Source: Rhodobiaceae bacterium
GTDB taxonomy: Bacteria; Pseudomonadota; Alphaproteobacteria; Micropepsales; Micropepsaceae
Length of the DNA: 8,831 nt
Assembly (NCBI GenBank): GCA_009885515.1
Contig: VFKO01000548.1
Span: 1-8,831 of the forward strand
Direction: 5' to 3'
Below the pieces are notes generated by a model, which was given only the letters and a program-made list of their open reading frames with translations, had not been told where the DNA came from and did no database searches. This document shows positions 1-6,743 of the stretch, one piece after another. A program made the translations under genes and the position numbers. Position 1 is the stretch's first letter, and every line of letters starts with the position of its first letter.

Positions 1-1765
1 CGATGCGATCGTGGAGTTCTGGGGTCAGGGGGACGTATTGGCTGGTGATGGGGTCGAGGAAGTGGAGCGGATCTGAGATCAAGCGCGGATCATAGCCTTC
101 CTTGACCAACTCGATTTTTCTATGCTTGAAAGTGCCGGTGACTTCGATCTCACCTTGCAGGCGCAGGAATATGGGCCGCGAATAGGCTGGCAGATTTCTG
201 TCTAGGTGTTCTTTGAATTTCACCAGATCCGGGGGGCCTGCAACCACGAGTGCCGCCATGCCGGCTCTGCCATCGGTTCCAGGAACTTTGACACCATAGA
301 CATTGGCTTCCTTGATGCCGGGGAAAACCGAGATTGCTTCGGCGACTTCACTGGTGGCCACGTTTTCGCCCTTCCAGCGGAAGGTGTCACCAATGCGGTC
401 GACGAAATAATAGTAGCCGCTGGCGTCGCGCCGCAAAAGATCGCCGGTGCGAAACCATGCGTCGTCGCGCTCGAAAACATTGCGCAGTATTTTCTTTTCG
501 GTGTCGGTGCCCTTGGAATAACCCTCGAAGCGGCCACGGTCTTCGTCGATCTTGCCGATCGCCTCGCCCACCTCGTCGGCATGGCTTTCAATACAAAAGC
601 CGTCCGGGCCGCGTATGGGTTGTTCGAGTTCGATGTCGAAGCGGACCAGCCGCGTTTTCAACATGTTGCGCATGTAGCCTGGAATACGGCCGATGGCGCC
701 GGCTTTGCCGTCGGCATTTACAAGCGCGACGTTGCCTTCGGTGGCTCCGTAGAATTCGATGATCCACGGAATGTTGAAGCGGGCCTTGAAGGCCGGCCAA
801 ATTTCGGGCCGCAGGCCGTTGCCCATTACAACGCGCAATTTGTGTTTGCGTTCCAGCGGATGGGGTGGCGCGTTCAAGAGATAGCGGCAAAGCTCGCCGA
901 TATATTCAAACTGGGTCGCGCCATATTTCTCGCAATCGTCCCAGAATTGGGTTGTCGAGAATTTGCGCTTGATGATGACGGAGCCGCCGACTGTCAAGGT
1001 CGAGCCGATCGCGCAGACTCCGCCCGCGGAATGATAGAGCGGCAGGACAACGTACATGCGGTCGCGCTCGGTAGATCTCATCGCGACGGCAAAGCTGTGC
1101 ATCATCGTCTGGATGCGCAGGTGGCTCATGTTCGCGGCCTTGGGCAGGCCGGTGGTACCGCTGGTGTAAATGTAAAAGCACTTGCCGGCGGCCGTCAGCC
1201 CTTGGCGGGCGTCCTTGGGCAATGGCACGTCCGACTGACGAAGGAGCGCCTCATCGAGGTTTTCGGCACCCGCCACGGCTTCGCCCGTCGCCCAGACGAC
1301 CAGCTTTTCCTGCAATTCGTCAGAGCATGAGGCATAGTTTGCGGCCATCTCTGCGCCCAACACCAGATGCCTGGCACCCGATATCGACAGGCTATGGGCC
1401 AGAGCACGTTCGCGCAGGTTGGTGTTGATGAGGGCCACCGTCACGCCGATCTTGATCAGGCCGGTCCAGGCAAACAGATACTCGGGCCGATTTTCCATCA
1501 GCAGGGCGACCGCATCACCTTGCTTGAGGCCGGTCGATTGGGCCCAACGCGCGTAGCGGTTGGCGTGAGCGTCATATTCTTTGTAGGTGTATTTCCGGTC
1601 TTCAAACCAGATGGCTACGTTGTCCGGGCGCGCTGCGGCCCAATGCTCGATGATATCGGCGACCGTTTGGGGGGACTCTGGCTTGATCTTGCCGATCCGC
1701 CGCAAAAGCCCGACAATATTACCAAGAAACCGCACTTCACGTGCGGCCGCGCTGAAAAGGCTCAC
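1..1765 (-). CDS. Long-chain/very-long-chain acyl-CoA synthetase (FATP type), 3' end cut by window edge
   Basis: This enzyme activates long-chain fatty acids with ATP and CoA through an acyl-adenylate. It feeds beta-oxidation or lipid synthesis and is usually membrane-associated. The frame is open without a stop from a GTG at 1765 to the window edge (588 codons). An AGGA at 1774-1777 lies 8 nt before that GTG, and an in-frame TAA lies upstream. Residues 198-209 are the AMP-binding P-loop YIYTSGTTGLPK. Residues 337-345 are EFYGATEGN, the form typical of the FATP/ACSVL branch rather than classical FadD. Residues 456-468 are DRIGDTFRWKGEN, the FATP hinge and C-terminal subdomain motif. The last visible residues (LDP, then YVPLTPELHDRI) match the family C-terminus, so probably only a few residues are missing. 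It is transcribed away from tusA across a 92-bp gap. The adenylating fold is certain; chain-length preference cannot be read from sequence. Confidence 0.93.
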   Translation of the reverse strand, partial: MSLFSAAAREVRFLGNIVGLLRRIGKIKPESPQTVADIIEHWAAARPDNVAIWFEDRKYTYKEYDAHANRYARWAQSTGLKQGDAVALLMENRPEYLFAWTGLIKIGVTVALINTNLRERALAHSLSISGARHLVLGAEMAANYASCSDELQEKLVVWATGEAVAGAENLDEALLRQSDVPLPKDARQGLTAAGKCFYIYTSGTTGLPKAANMSHLRIQTMMHSFAVAMRSTERDRMYVVLPLYHSAGGVCAIGSTLTVGGSVIIKRKFSTTQFWDDCEKYGATQFEYIGELCRYLLNAPPHPLERKHKLRVVMGNGLRPEIWPAFKARFNIPWIIEFYGATEGNVALVNADGKAGAIGRIPGYMRNMLKTRLVRFDIELEQPIRGPDGFCIESHADEVGEAIGKIDEDRGRFEGYSKGTDTEKKILRNVFERDDAWFRTGDLLRRDASGYYYFVDRIGDTFRWKGENVATSEVAEAISVFPGIKEANVYGVKVPGTDGRAGMAALVVAGPPDLVKFKEHLDRNLPAYSRPIFLRLQGEIEVTGTFKHRKIELVKEGYDPRLISDPLHFLDPITSQYVPLTPELHDRI

Positions 1766-1857
1766 CCAATATTTCCTGCAACTGGCAATGTTTGAAACGA
1801 TGTTACGTGCGACTTAGAAGGTGAAACACTCTGGGGTCAAGATGATATGACTGGGCC

Positions 1858-2118
1858 ATGAGCGAACCCGGCACACTCTGGCAGAACGCGGCAGAGCTCG
1901 ATCTTACGGGTCTCAAGTGCCCAATGCCTGCTTTGATGACGGAGAGAGCCCTAAGGCGAATTGCGCCGGGAAGCCTGATGGCGGTGACGGTGAGCGATGC
2001 GCTGGCGCCGCTCGACCTGCGCCATCTGTGCGAGCGCGACGGCCATGAGGTTATCGATGAGGTCCTGAAAAGCAACGGGGCCAAGCGGTTGTTGATCTGC
2101 CGCGGGCCCCGTCTGTGA
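1858..2118 (+). CDS. TusA-family sulfurtransferase / sulfur carrier protein
   Basis: The 86-residue product is a small cytoplasmic protein of the TusA/SirA/YeeD family. These pass a persulfide sulfur on a conserved cysteine to partners in tRNA thiolation, molybdopterin synthesis or sulfur oxidation. The signature is CPMP at residues 21-24, within DLTGLKCPMPAL; Cys21 is the presumed acceptor. The later stretch (SDALAPLDLRHLCERDGHEVID) follows the family pattern of a short strand, a helix and a second strand. Length is normal for the family. The ATG at 1858 is the only start available, because an in-frame TGA lies at 1843-1845; the ribosome binding site is weak. It stands alone, divergent from the acyl-CoA synthetase and convergent with two tiny ORFs, so context does not say which sulfur pathway it serves. 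YeeD-like or DsrE-partner variants cannot be excluded. Confidence 0.9.
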   Translation: MSEPGTLWQNAAELDLTGLKCPMPALMTERALRRIAPGSLMAVTVSDALAPLDLRHLCERDGHEVIDEVLKSNGAKRLLICRGPRL

Positions 2119-2137
2119 ATGGGTCATGATCAGACGG
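2109..2137. terminator. Candidate bidirectional hairpin between convergent genes
   Basis: CCGTCTG (2109-2115) and CAGACGG (2131-2137) form a perfect 7-bp inverted repeat with a 15-nt loop. It covers the stop codon of tusA and, on the other strand, the stop codon of the small ORF ending at 2130. That position fits a shared terminator for convergent transcripts. Neither side carries a T-tract, so it is not a canonical intrinsic terminator. Confidence 0.35.
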
Positions 2138-2237
2138 CGAATGCCAGAGCCGTCGACCCGACGGTGAAGAACGAAAGGCCAAGCAATGATGCGACGGCGA
2201 TGGCTGAAATCTGAATAATGACGGTGAGGGTTTTCAT
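2130..2237 (-). CDS. Small hydrophobic peptide, 35 aa (second of a tandem pair)
   Basis: This unrecognised ORF encodes 35 residues starting MKTLTVIIQISAIAVASLLG and ending TALAFAV. Almost the whole peptide is hydrophobic, giving one predicted membrane helix or a short signal-like segment after a single lysine. The ATG at 2237 is preceded by AAGGA (2246-2250) with an 8-nt spacer, which is the main reason to believe it is translated. It follows the other MKT peptide by 55 bp on the same strand and shares its general design: MKTxT start, hydrophobic body and alanine/valine-rich end. No function is assigned. Small membrane proteins that modulate a transporter, or stress-induced peptides, are possible but unproven. 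Confidence 0.5.
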   Translation of the reverse strand: MKTLTVIIQISAIAVASLLGLSFFTVGSTALAFAV

Positions 2238-2292
2238 AGCGGTTTTCCTTGTTTGCGAACTTGGGGTCTAGGTTTGGGTTGCTTTGGTGGCG

Positions 2293-2388
2293 TTAAGCCA
2301 CCCCGGCGGCGGGAACTGCGAGTGCAAGCATCGCGTAGAGTGCGATTGCGACTGCGGACCATTCGATCATGGTGGTCATCGTTTTCAT
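2293..2388 (-). CDS. Small hydrophobic peptide, 31 aa (first of a tandem pair)
   Basis: This unrecognised ORF encodes 31 residues: MKTMTTMIEWSAVAIALYAM followed by LALAVPAAGVA, then TAA. It has a short polar start with one lysine and one glutamate, then a continuous hydrophobic stretch from about residue 10 to the end, consistent with a single membrane helix. The ATG at 2388 is preceded by GGAGAGAAGG, with GGAG at 2397-2400 placed 8 nt upstream, one of the best ribosome binding sites in the window. An imperfect inverted repeat lies about 70 bp upstream and could be an operator or promoter element. It and the downstream 35-residue ORF probably share a transcript. No named family is recognised. 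Confidence 0.5.
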   Translation of the reverse strand: MKTMTTMIEWSAVAIALYAMLALAVPAAGVA

Positions 2389-2455
2389 TACCTTCTCTCC
2401 TTCTGTGCCTTGCTCGCTTTTGAGTTCTGCGGGTTCGGTCTTTTCTGCCTCGGTA

Positions 2456-2480
2456 GCTAGTATGTAGTTTGTACTATAGC
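2456..2480. promoter_or_regulatory. Inverted repeat, candidate operator
   Basis: TAGTA (2458-2462) and TACTA (2472-2476) are inverted around a 9-nt spacer, with further GC flanks on both sides. The site lies in the 267-bp gap between the small-peptide pair (minus strand) and the TetR operon (plus strand). Size and spacing suit a dimeric regulator such as the neighbouring TetR protein, but the match is short and AT-rich. Confidence 0.3.
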
Positions 2481-2567
2481 AAAATCAACTGCACTAGCTG
2501 CATGATAGGTCTGCGGTCTACGCATGCCTCAGCCCATTGGCTAAAATCTCTAACCAAATCAATGCTT

Positions 2568-2573
2568 TATAAT
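2568..2573 (+). promoter_or_regulatory. Possible -10 hexamer (TATAAT) upstream of the tetR operon
   Basis: A perfect TATAAT sits 47 nt before the upstream ATG (2620) and 83 nt before the preferred ATG (2656) of the TetR gene. No convincing -35 hexamer is found 16-18 nt upstream, so this is only a candidate. Confidence 0.22.
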
Positions 2574-2624
2574 TTTCAGAGCCTTGGCCTGGCGTTAATC
2601 TTGTTCACAAGGCTGAGATATGTT

Positions 2625-2650
2625 ATTTAATGACTGGATAGTTATTAAAT
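2625..2650. promoter_or_regulatory. AT-rich inverted repeat immediately before tetR, candidate autoregulatory operator
   Basis: ATTTAAT (2625-2631) and ATTAAAT (2644-2650) are exact inverted copies separated by 12 nt, ending 5 nt before the ATG at 2656. TetR repressors usually bind inverted repeats that overlap their own promoter. The 36 nt from 2620 to 2655 contain only 8 G or C, far below the coding DNA around them, which favours a regulatory role over coding. Confidence 0.35.
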
Positions 2651-2655
2651 TTACC

Positions 2656-3297
2656 ATGACCCAGATTGAGCGATCCCAACGATGGCAACGCCGCAAAGAC
2701 GCGCGGCCGGCGGAGCTGTTGGATGCCGCGCTTTCGGAGTTCTTTGAGAAGGGCTTTGCGGCGGCGCGCCTTGAAGACATCGCCACACGGGCCGGGGTCA
2801 GCAAGGGTACGATCTACCGCTACTTCGACAGCAAGGAAGACGTGTTCGAAGCGCTGGTGACAGCGATTCCGCAAGCCAATGTCGAGGCAATGCGCGCGGC
2901 GGCCAGCGACACCTCGATACAGGCGGATGTTTTGCTGGAGCGCCTGTTGCGTGCTGTCGCCGCCATTGCCCGCGATGAGCGGATCATGAAATTTCCACGG
3001 CTCGTCATCGGCGAAGCGGGCCGGTTCCCGAAGCTGGCCGACACTTACAAGCGCGAAGTCATATCGCGGGCGGTGGGGATTCTGACGTCCGTGATCCAAC
3101 GAGGTATCGAGGAAGGGTGCTTGCGAGCGGTGCCTCCCGAGAATGCAGCCTATGCGGCGGTGGCGCCGCTGTTGTTTGTGGCGATTTGGCAAACGACGTT
3201 TGAGAGGATCGATGACACCCCTTTCGAGGCGCAGGCATTTGCCGATCAGCACATCGACACCTTCTTGCGCGGCATGCGGCGGGGGGCAACGTCATGA
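2656..3297 (+). CDS. TetR/AcrR-family transcriptional regulator
   Basis: This is a ligand-responsive DNA-binding repressor. With the start at 2656 it has 213 residues, normal for TetR proteins. Residues 39-58 form the helix-turn-helix (LEDIATRAGVSKGTIYRYF), preceded by the typical first helix (AELLDAALSEFFEKGFAAAR). The rest is the variable ligand and dimer domain. An in-frame ATG at 2620 has AAGG 7 nt upstream, but its extra residues (MLFNDWIVIKFT) are encoded by DNA with 8 G/C in 36 nt and contain an inverted repeat; 2656 is therefore preferred, although it lacks a Shine-Dalgarno sequence. The stop overlaps the exporter's first gene (ATGA), so regulator and exporter are one operon. The layout matches E. 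coli CecR (YbiH) upstream of ybhGFSR, suggesting local control of drug export. The inducer is unknown. Confidence 0.92.
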   Translation: MTQIERSQRWQRRKDARPAELLDAALSEFFEKGFAAARLEDIATRAGVSKGTIYRYFDSKEDVFEALVTAIPQANVEAMRAAASDTSIQADVLLERLLRAVAAIARDERIMKFPRLVIGEAGRFPKLADTYKREVISRAVGILTSVIQRGIEEGCLRAVPPENAAYAAVAPLLFVAIWQTTFERIDDTPFEAQAFADQHIDTFLRGMRRGATS

Positions 3298-4238
3298 GAC
3301 TGCCGCGGGCCGTTGTGATCTGTGCCGCTTTGATGCTGGCTGCTTGCGGCGGCGATAGCGCTCGCGTCGTCAGCGGCTATGTCGAAGGCGAGTATGTTCA
3401 TATCGCCGCGCCGGAAGGCGGCTGGATGACTGAGGTGCTGGTGTCGCGGGGTGCGAGTGTGAAAGCCGGTGATGCGCTGTTCATGCTCGATGCCGAGGCG
3501 CAAGTGGCGCAGCGCGACCAAGCGGCGGCGCAACTCTCGGTCGCGAAGGCGCAACTCGCAAACACAAAAAAGGGTCGGCGGCCGGATGAGATTGCAGGGC
3601 TCGAGGCCACTTTGGCGCAAGCAAATGCGAACTTCTCGTTGGCGGACGCTGAACTGACGCGGGCCAGCGACTTGAAGGCCCGTGGGTTTGTTTCGCAGAG
3701 CTTTCTGGACACACGCCAAGCGCAGCGCGAGGCCGTTCGACAACAGTTGAAGCTGGCCCAGTCCAACCTGGCGTTGGCGCGCAAAGGGGCGCGTGACGAT
3801 GAAATCGCTGCCGCCAACGCGAATGTCAAAGCCGCGAGCGCAGCACTTGCACGGGCCGAGTATGCTCTGAACCAGCGGCGTATTCTGGCCAAGGTTTCCG
3901 GGCGCGTTGAAGATGTTTTGCGGCGGCAAGGCGAGTTCGTTCCGCCGGGCGGTGCGATACTTCAGTTGTTACCGCCGCGGAATGTGAAGATCCGCTTTTT
4001 TGTGCCCGAGCTGTTGCGCGCGCGCGTGAAAGTCGGGCTCGTTGTCGACGTGAATTGCGACGGCTGTGGGCGCGACCATCGGGCCCGCATCACATTTCTA
4101 TCATCCATCGCCGAGTATACGCCGCCGGTTATCTATAGCGCAGGATCGCGCGAGAAGCTTGTGTGGATGGTGGAGGCTGCGCCTGCGAAAGGCGTCCATT
4201 TGAGCCCGGGGCAGCCGGTCGATGTGACTTTGCCGTGA
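3294..4238 (+). CDS. HlyD/YbhG-like periplasmic membrane fusion lipoprotein of an ABC exporter
   Basis: The 314-residue product is a periplasmic adaptor that links an inner-membrane ABC-2 transporter to an outer-membrane channel. The N-terminus is a lipoprotein signal with lipobox LAAC at residues 15-18, so Cys18 is probably lipidated. Residues about 25-69 form the first half of the lipoyl-like domain (YVHIAAPEGGWMTEVLVSRG). Residues about 70-195 are an Ala/Gln-rich coiled-coil hairpin carrying two similar motifs, KKGRRPDEIAG (92-102) and RKGARDDEIAA (163-173), as in YbhG/YhiI relatives. The second lipoyl half and beta-barrel follow, including CDGCG at 255-259 and EYTPPVIYS, both typical of this subfamily. 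The ATG overlaps the tetR stop, and the stop overlaps the ATPase start. No outer-membrane TolC gene is in the window, so one encoded elsewhere is assumed. Confidence 0.9.
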   Translation: MRLPRAVVICAALMLAACGGDSARVVSGYVEGEYVHIAAPEGGWMTEVLVSRGASVKAGDALFMLDAEAQVAQRDQAAAQLSVAKAQLANTKKGRRPDEIAGLEATLAQANANFSLADAELTRASDLKARGFVSQSFLDTRQAQREAVRQQLKLAQSNLALARKGARDDEIAAANANVKAASAALARAEYALNQRRILAKVSGRVEDVLRRQGEFVPPGGAILQLLPPRNVKIRFFVPELLRARVKVGLVVDVNCDGCGRDHRARITFLSSIAEYTPPVIYSAGSREKLVWMVEAAPAKGVHLSPGQPVDVTLP

Positions 4239-5164
4239 GCGGTGGGCTCGCCATAGATGTGCAGGGTCTGACGAAGAGCTTCTCGGGCCGCAAAGTTGTC
4301 GACGATTTCTCCATTCAGGTGCCGCGCGGGCAAGTCTGGGGTTTTCTCGGGCCCAACGGCAGCGGCAAGACAACGACCATCCGTTTGTTGTGCGGCTTGC
4401 TGTCGCCGGATTCTGGAAGCGGCACGTGTCTGGGCTATGACATTTTGCGCGAGAGCGCATTGATCAAGCGTCATGCCGGATACATGACCCAGAAATTCTC
4501 GTTCTATGAGGATTTGTCGATCCGCGAGAATCTGGATTTCGTCGCCCGCATCTATGCGATGGACAACCGCACCCAGGCTGTCGACCAGGCGATCGGGCGG
4601 CTGGGGCTCAAACAACGCGAGCAGCAGTTGGCCGGCACTTTATCCGGCGGCTGGAAGCAAAGATTGGCGCTGGCGGCCTGCATTCTGCACCAACCGCAAT
4701 TGCTGTTGCTGGACGAACCGACGGCGGGCGTCGACCCACAGGCGCGCCGGGACTTCTGGGAAGAAATCCATCAGCTGGCGGCGCAGGGCATGACAGTGCT
4801 CGTCTCCACGCACTATATGGACGAGGCCGAACGCTGCGACCGCATTGTCTATCTGGCGTATGGCACTATTCTGGCGCGTGGAACCGTCGGGGAAGTCGTC
4901 GCCAAATCAAACCTGCATACGTGGATCGTTAGCGGCGCGGATGTGAAGGGGCTGGCGGCCGAACTTGGGTCCGTGCAAGGCGTCGATCAGGTGTCGGTAT
5001 TCGGGGTCACGTTGCATGTGAGTGGCGCAGACGCCGCTCTGCTTGCGGCAGGGATCGCCCCCTTCCGGCAGCGCGCTGAATTTGTCTGGGAGAAAAGCTC
5101 GCCAAGCCTTGAAGATGTGTTCATCCACTTGATGGCGCCCTATCGCGCGCGGCTGACAGGGTGA
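4235..5164 (+). CDS. ABC transporter ATP-binding protein (ABC-2 / YbhF-like exporter)
   Basis: This cytoplasmic ATPase powers the ABC exporter. I place the start at GTG 4235, in a GTGA overlap with the upstream stop, giving 309 residues. A longer frame from ATG 4163 would overlap the HlyD gene by 76 nt, and the family N-terminus begins just after the GTG. All nucleotide-binding motifs are present: Walker A GPNGSGKT (39-46), Q-loop Gln86 in YMTQKFSFYEDL, signature LSGGWKQ (136-142), Walker B LLLLDEP (156-162) with catalytic Glu161, D-loop near Asp167, and switch histidine His193 in STHYMDEAE. The remaining roughly 100 residues are the C-terminal extension common in ABC-2 ATPases. It has one nucleotide-binding domain, whereas E. 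coli YbhF has two fused, so this product should act as a homodimer. Translation is probably coupled, as there is no clear ribosome binding site. Confidence 0.93.
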   Translation: MSGGLAIDVQGLTKSFSGRKVVDDFSIQVPRGQVWGFLGPNGSGKTTTIRLLCGLLSPDSGSGTCLGYDILRESALIKRHAGYMTQKFSFYEDLSIRENLDFVARIYAMDNRTQAVDQAIGRLGLKQREQQLAGTLSGGWKQRLALAACILHQPQLLLLDEPTAGVDPQARRDFWEEIHQLAAQGMTVLVSTHYMDEAERCDRIVYLAYGTILARGTVGEVVAKSNLHTWIVSGADVKGLAAELGSVQGVDQVSVFGVTLHVSGADAALLAAGIAPFRQRAEFVWEKSSPSLEDVFIHLMAPYRARLTG

Positions 5165-6303
5165 GCGCGATGGTCGATGTATCGTTCGCCCGCATTGTTG
5201 CGGTGTTCCTCAAAGAACTCATTCAAATGCGGCGAGACCGTCTGACCTTTGGCATGATCCTGGGTATCCCGGTGATGCAGCTTATTTTGTTTGGTTACGC
5301 GATCAACAATGATCCGAAGCACTTGCCCACGGCCGTCAATATCCAGGACCCGAGCATCTATTCGCGCACGCTGGTGCGGGCGCTGGAAAACACAGGGTAT
5401 TTTCGTGTCGAGCATCTGGTGAAAGGGGAAAAAGAAGGCGAGGCGCTTTTGGCCAACGGCATTGTCGCCTTTGTTGTCACCGTCCCCGCATCGTTCTCGC
5501 GCGAGTTGGCGCGCGGTGATCGTCCCAGTATCTTGATCGAAGCCGATGCCAGCGATCCGGCCGCGGCCGCAAATGCAATGTCGGCGGTGTTACAGCTGCC
5601 GGGTTTTGCCTTCAATCACGATCTTGCAGGCGCCCTCTCAACCCTGCGGGCAACCCCTGCCCCCTTCGAAGTGATCGTGCACCGGCGTTACAATCCCGAA
5701 GGCATCTCCGCCTTTAATGTGGTGCCCGGGTTGATCGGCGTGATCCTGACCATGACGATGGTGATGATCACGGCGCTTGCGGTGACGCGCGAGGTGGAGC
5801 GCGGGACCATGGAAAATCTGCTGGCGATGCCATTGCAACCGTTTGAGGTGATGGCCGGCAAGATCGCACCCTACATCGTGGTTGGGTATCTGCAGGTGAC
5901 TGTCGTGCTGATCGCCTCACGGGTGCTGTTCGACGTGCCCATGCTGGGTTCGTATTTCGATCTCTCCGTCGGATTGGCGGTGTTCATTGCCGCCAATTTG
6001 TCGGTGGGGTTCACGATTTCAACGATCGCTGCCAATCAGCTACAAGCGATGCAGATGACGCTTTTCTTCTTCCTGCCGTCGATCATGCTGTCGGGCTTTA
6101 TGTTCCCGTTCCGCGGCATGCCCGAATGGGCGCAATGGATCGGTGAGATCCTGCCCAACACGCACTTCATGCGCATTGTGCGGGGCGTGATGCTGAAAGG
6201 CAGCGGCTTGGCCGACCTGGTCAATGATCTGTGGCCGCTGCTGGCGTTCATGCTGGCGGCAATGGCAATCGCGCTGCTGCGCTATCGCCGGACGCTGGAC
6301 TGA
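5161..6303 (+). CDS. ABC-2 type transporter permease (YbhS/YhhJ-like)
   Basis: This is the inner-membrane channel subunit of the exporter. The 380-residue protein has the ABC-2 layout: a membrane helix at about 29-47, a large periplasmic domain (about 50-180), then helices at about 186-208, 234-254, 267-290, 297-314 and 355-373. The conserved cytoplasmic segment TREVERGTMENLLAMPL (209-225) and the C-terminal PSIMLSGFMFPFRGMPEW are family hallmarks. GTG 5161 overlaps the ATPase stop (GTGA). An ATG at 5170, with AGGG (5158-5161) 8 nt before it, is an equally credible start and would drop three residues. E. coli ybhGFSR has two permeases, but only one is present here, so it may form a homodimer. 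Rhs-derived DNA begins within about 20 bp of the stop and no terminator is visible, so loss of a second permease gene is possible but unproven. Confidence 0.92.
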   Translation: MSAMVDVSFARIVAVFLKELIQMRRDRLTFGMILGIPVMQLILFGYAINNDPKHLPTAVNIQDPSIYSRTLVRALENTGYFRVEHLVKGEKEGEALLANGIVAFVVTVPASFSRELARGDRPSILIEADASDPAAAANAMSAVLQLPGFAFNHDLAGALSTLRATPAPFEVIVHRRYNPEGISAFNVVPGLIGVILTMTMVMITALAVTREVERGTMENLLAMPLQPFEVMAGKIAPYIVVGYLQVTVVLIASRVLFDVPMLGSYFDLSVGLAVFIAANLSVGFTISTIAANQLQAMQMTLFFFLPSIMLSGFMFPFRGMPEWAQWIGEILPNTHFMRIVRGVMLKGSGLADLVNDLWPLLAFMLAAMAIALLRYRRTLD

Positions 6304-6321
6304 GTGAAGAATGCGGGGGCG

Positions 6322-6465
6322 CGGTCGAGATTGTCATAGGCAAAGGTGAAGAGCTGGCCGCCGCGCTTGCGTTCGCTCAGCTTGCGCGAGGCGCCGTCAT
6401 AGGTGACTTGTTCGAAGGGATTGTCGCGCGCGTTGGTGATGGTGCGGGTGGCACCCCGCCGAAGT
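6322..6465 (-). pseudogene. Orphan Rhs core fragment (remnant)
   Basis: Read on the minus strand, this stretch encodes about 48 residues of Rhs/YD-repeat core, beginning GATRTITNARDNPFEQVTYD and ending QLFTFAYDNLDR. It lacks a start of its own, an Rhs N-terminus and the DPxG hallmark, and has no premature stop inside. Similarity stops on the left about 20 bp from the permease stop and on the right near 6465, where the DNA changes to an unrecognised stretch. It has the same orientation as the large Rhs gene entering from the right, and lies downstream of that gene's immunity gene. This is where displaced core or tip fragments are typically left after recombination at Rhs loci. It is probably not expressed as a protein. 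The boundaries are judged by eye. Confidence 0.65.
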
Positions 6466-6743
6466 GAGCAAACGCGAACGGAGAGCCGTGACCCACCACG
6501 AGACTTGCGAGCGGATGCGAGCGCCGATTCCGAACGGACGCGCAGTCTGTGACGCGAACGGCGCGAGGGTTGGGGGAAATCCTGGGCTATCTCTGACCGC
6601 CGACGTATCCGCCATAACCCGTAGGGCGAAGGTGGAAGCGTTCGCGCGAAATTCCCAGCTGTGTGCAAATCTCTGGTCGGCTCGAATTTCCGGGAAGCGA
6701 ATTTGTTTGTCATTGCAGAAACGCCAAGCTCGAGCTTCGTGGT
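6466..6743. other. About 280 bp with no convincing gene, between Rhs remnant and immunity gene
   Basis: Both strands have open frames here, but none shows a credible ribosome binding site or recognisable protein pattern. The stretch holds a 10-bp direct repeat ACGCGAACGG (6472-6481 and 6552-6561), a third CGAACGG (6531-6537), and a perfect 12-bp palindrome AAGCTCGAGCTT (6726-6737) shortly after the immunity gene's stop. The last could be a weak hairpin terminator, but no T-tract follows it. This may be decayed Rhs-locus DNA or a dispersed intergenic repeat; the window alone cannot distinguish these. Confidence 0.4.

Noticed and set aside
206..1330. Long plus-strand open frame of 374 codons opposite the acyl-CoA synthetase
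   Set aside because: It is antisense to a gene with clear FATP motifs in an uninterrupted frame, and its translation shows no recognisable family pattern.
220..1407. Several shorter minus-strand open frames that could suggest a broken acyl-CoA synthetase
   Set aside because: I read the true frame codon by codon from 1765 to the edge; it has no stop or frameshift. The shorter frames are out-of-register shadows.
1811..1840. TTGACC on the minus strand as a -35 box for the acyl-CoA synthetase
   Set aside because: The hexamer 17 nt downstream (CTAAGT) is a poor -10, so no promoter is claimed.
4163..4234. ATG 4163 as start of the ABC ATPase
   Set aside because: It would overlap the HlyD gene by 76 nt, and the residues before GTG 4235 do not resemble an ATPase N-terminus; GTG 4235 forms the 4-nt overlap typical of this operon.
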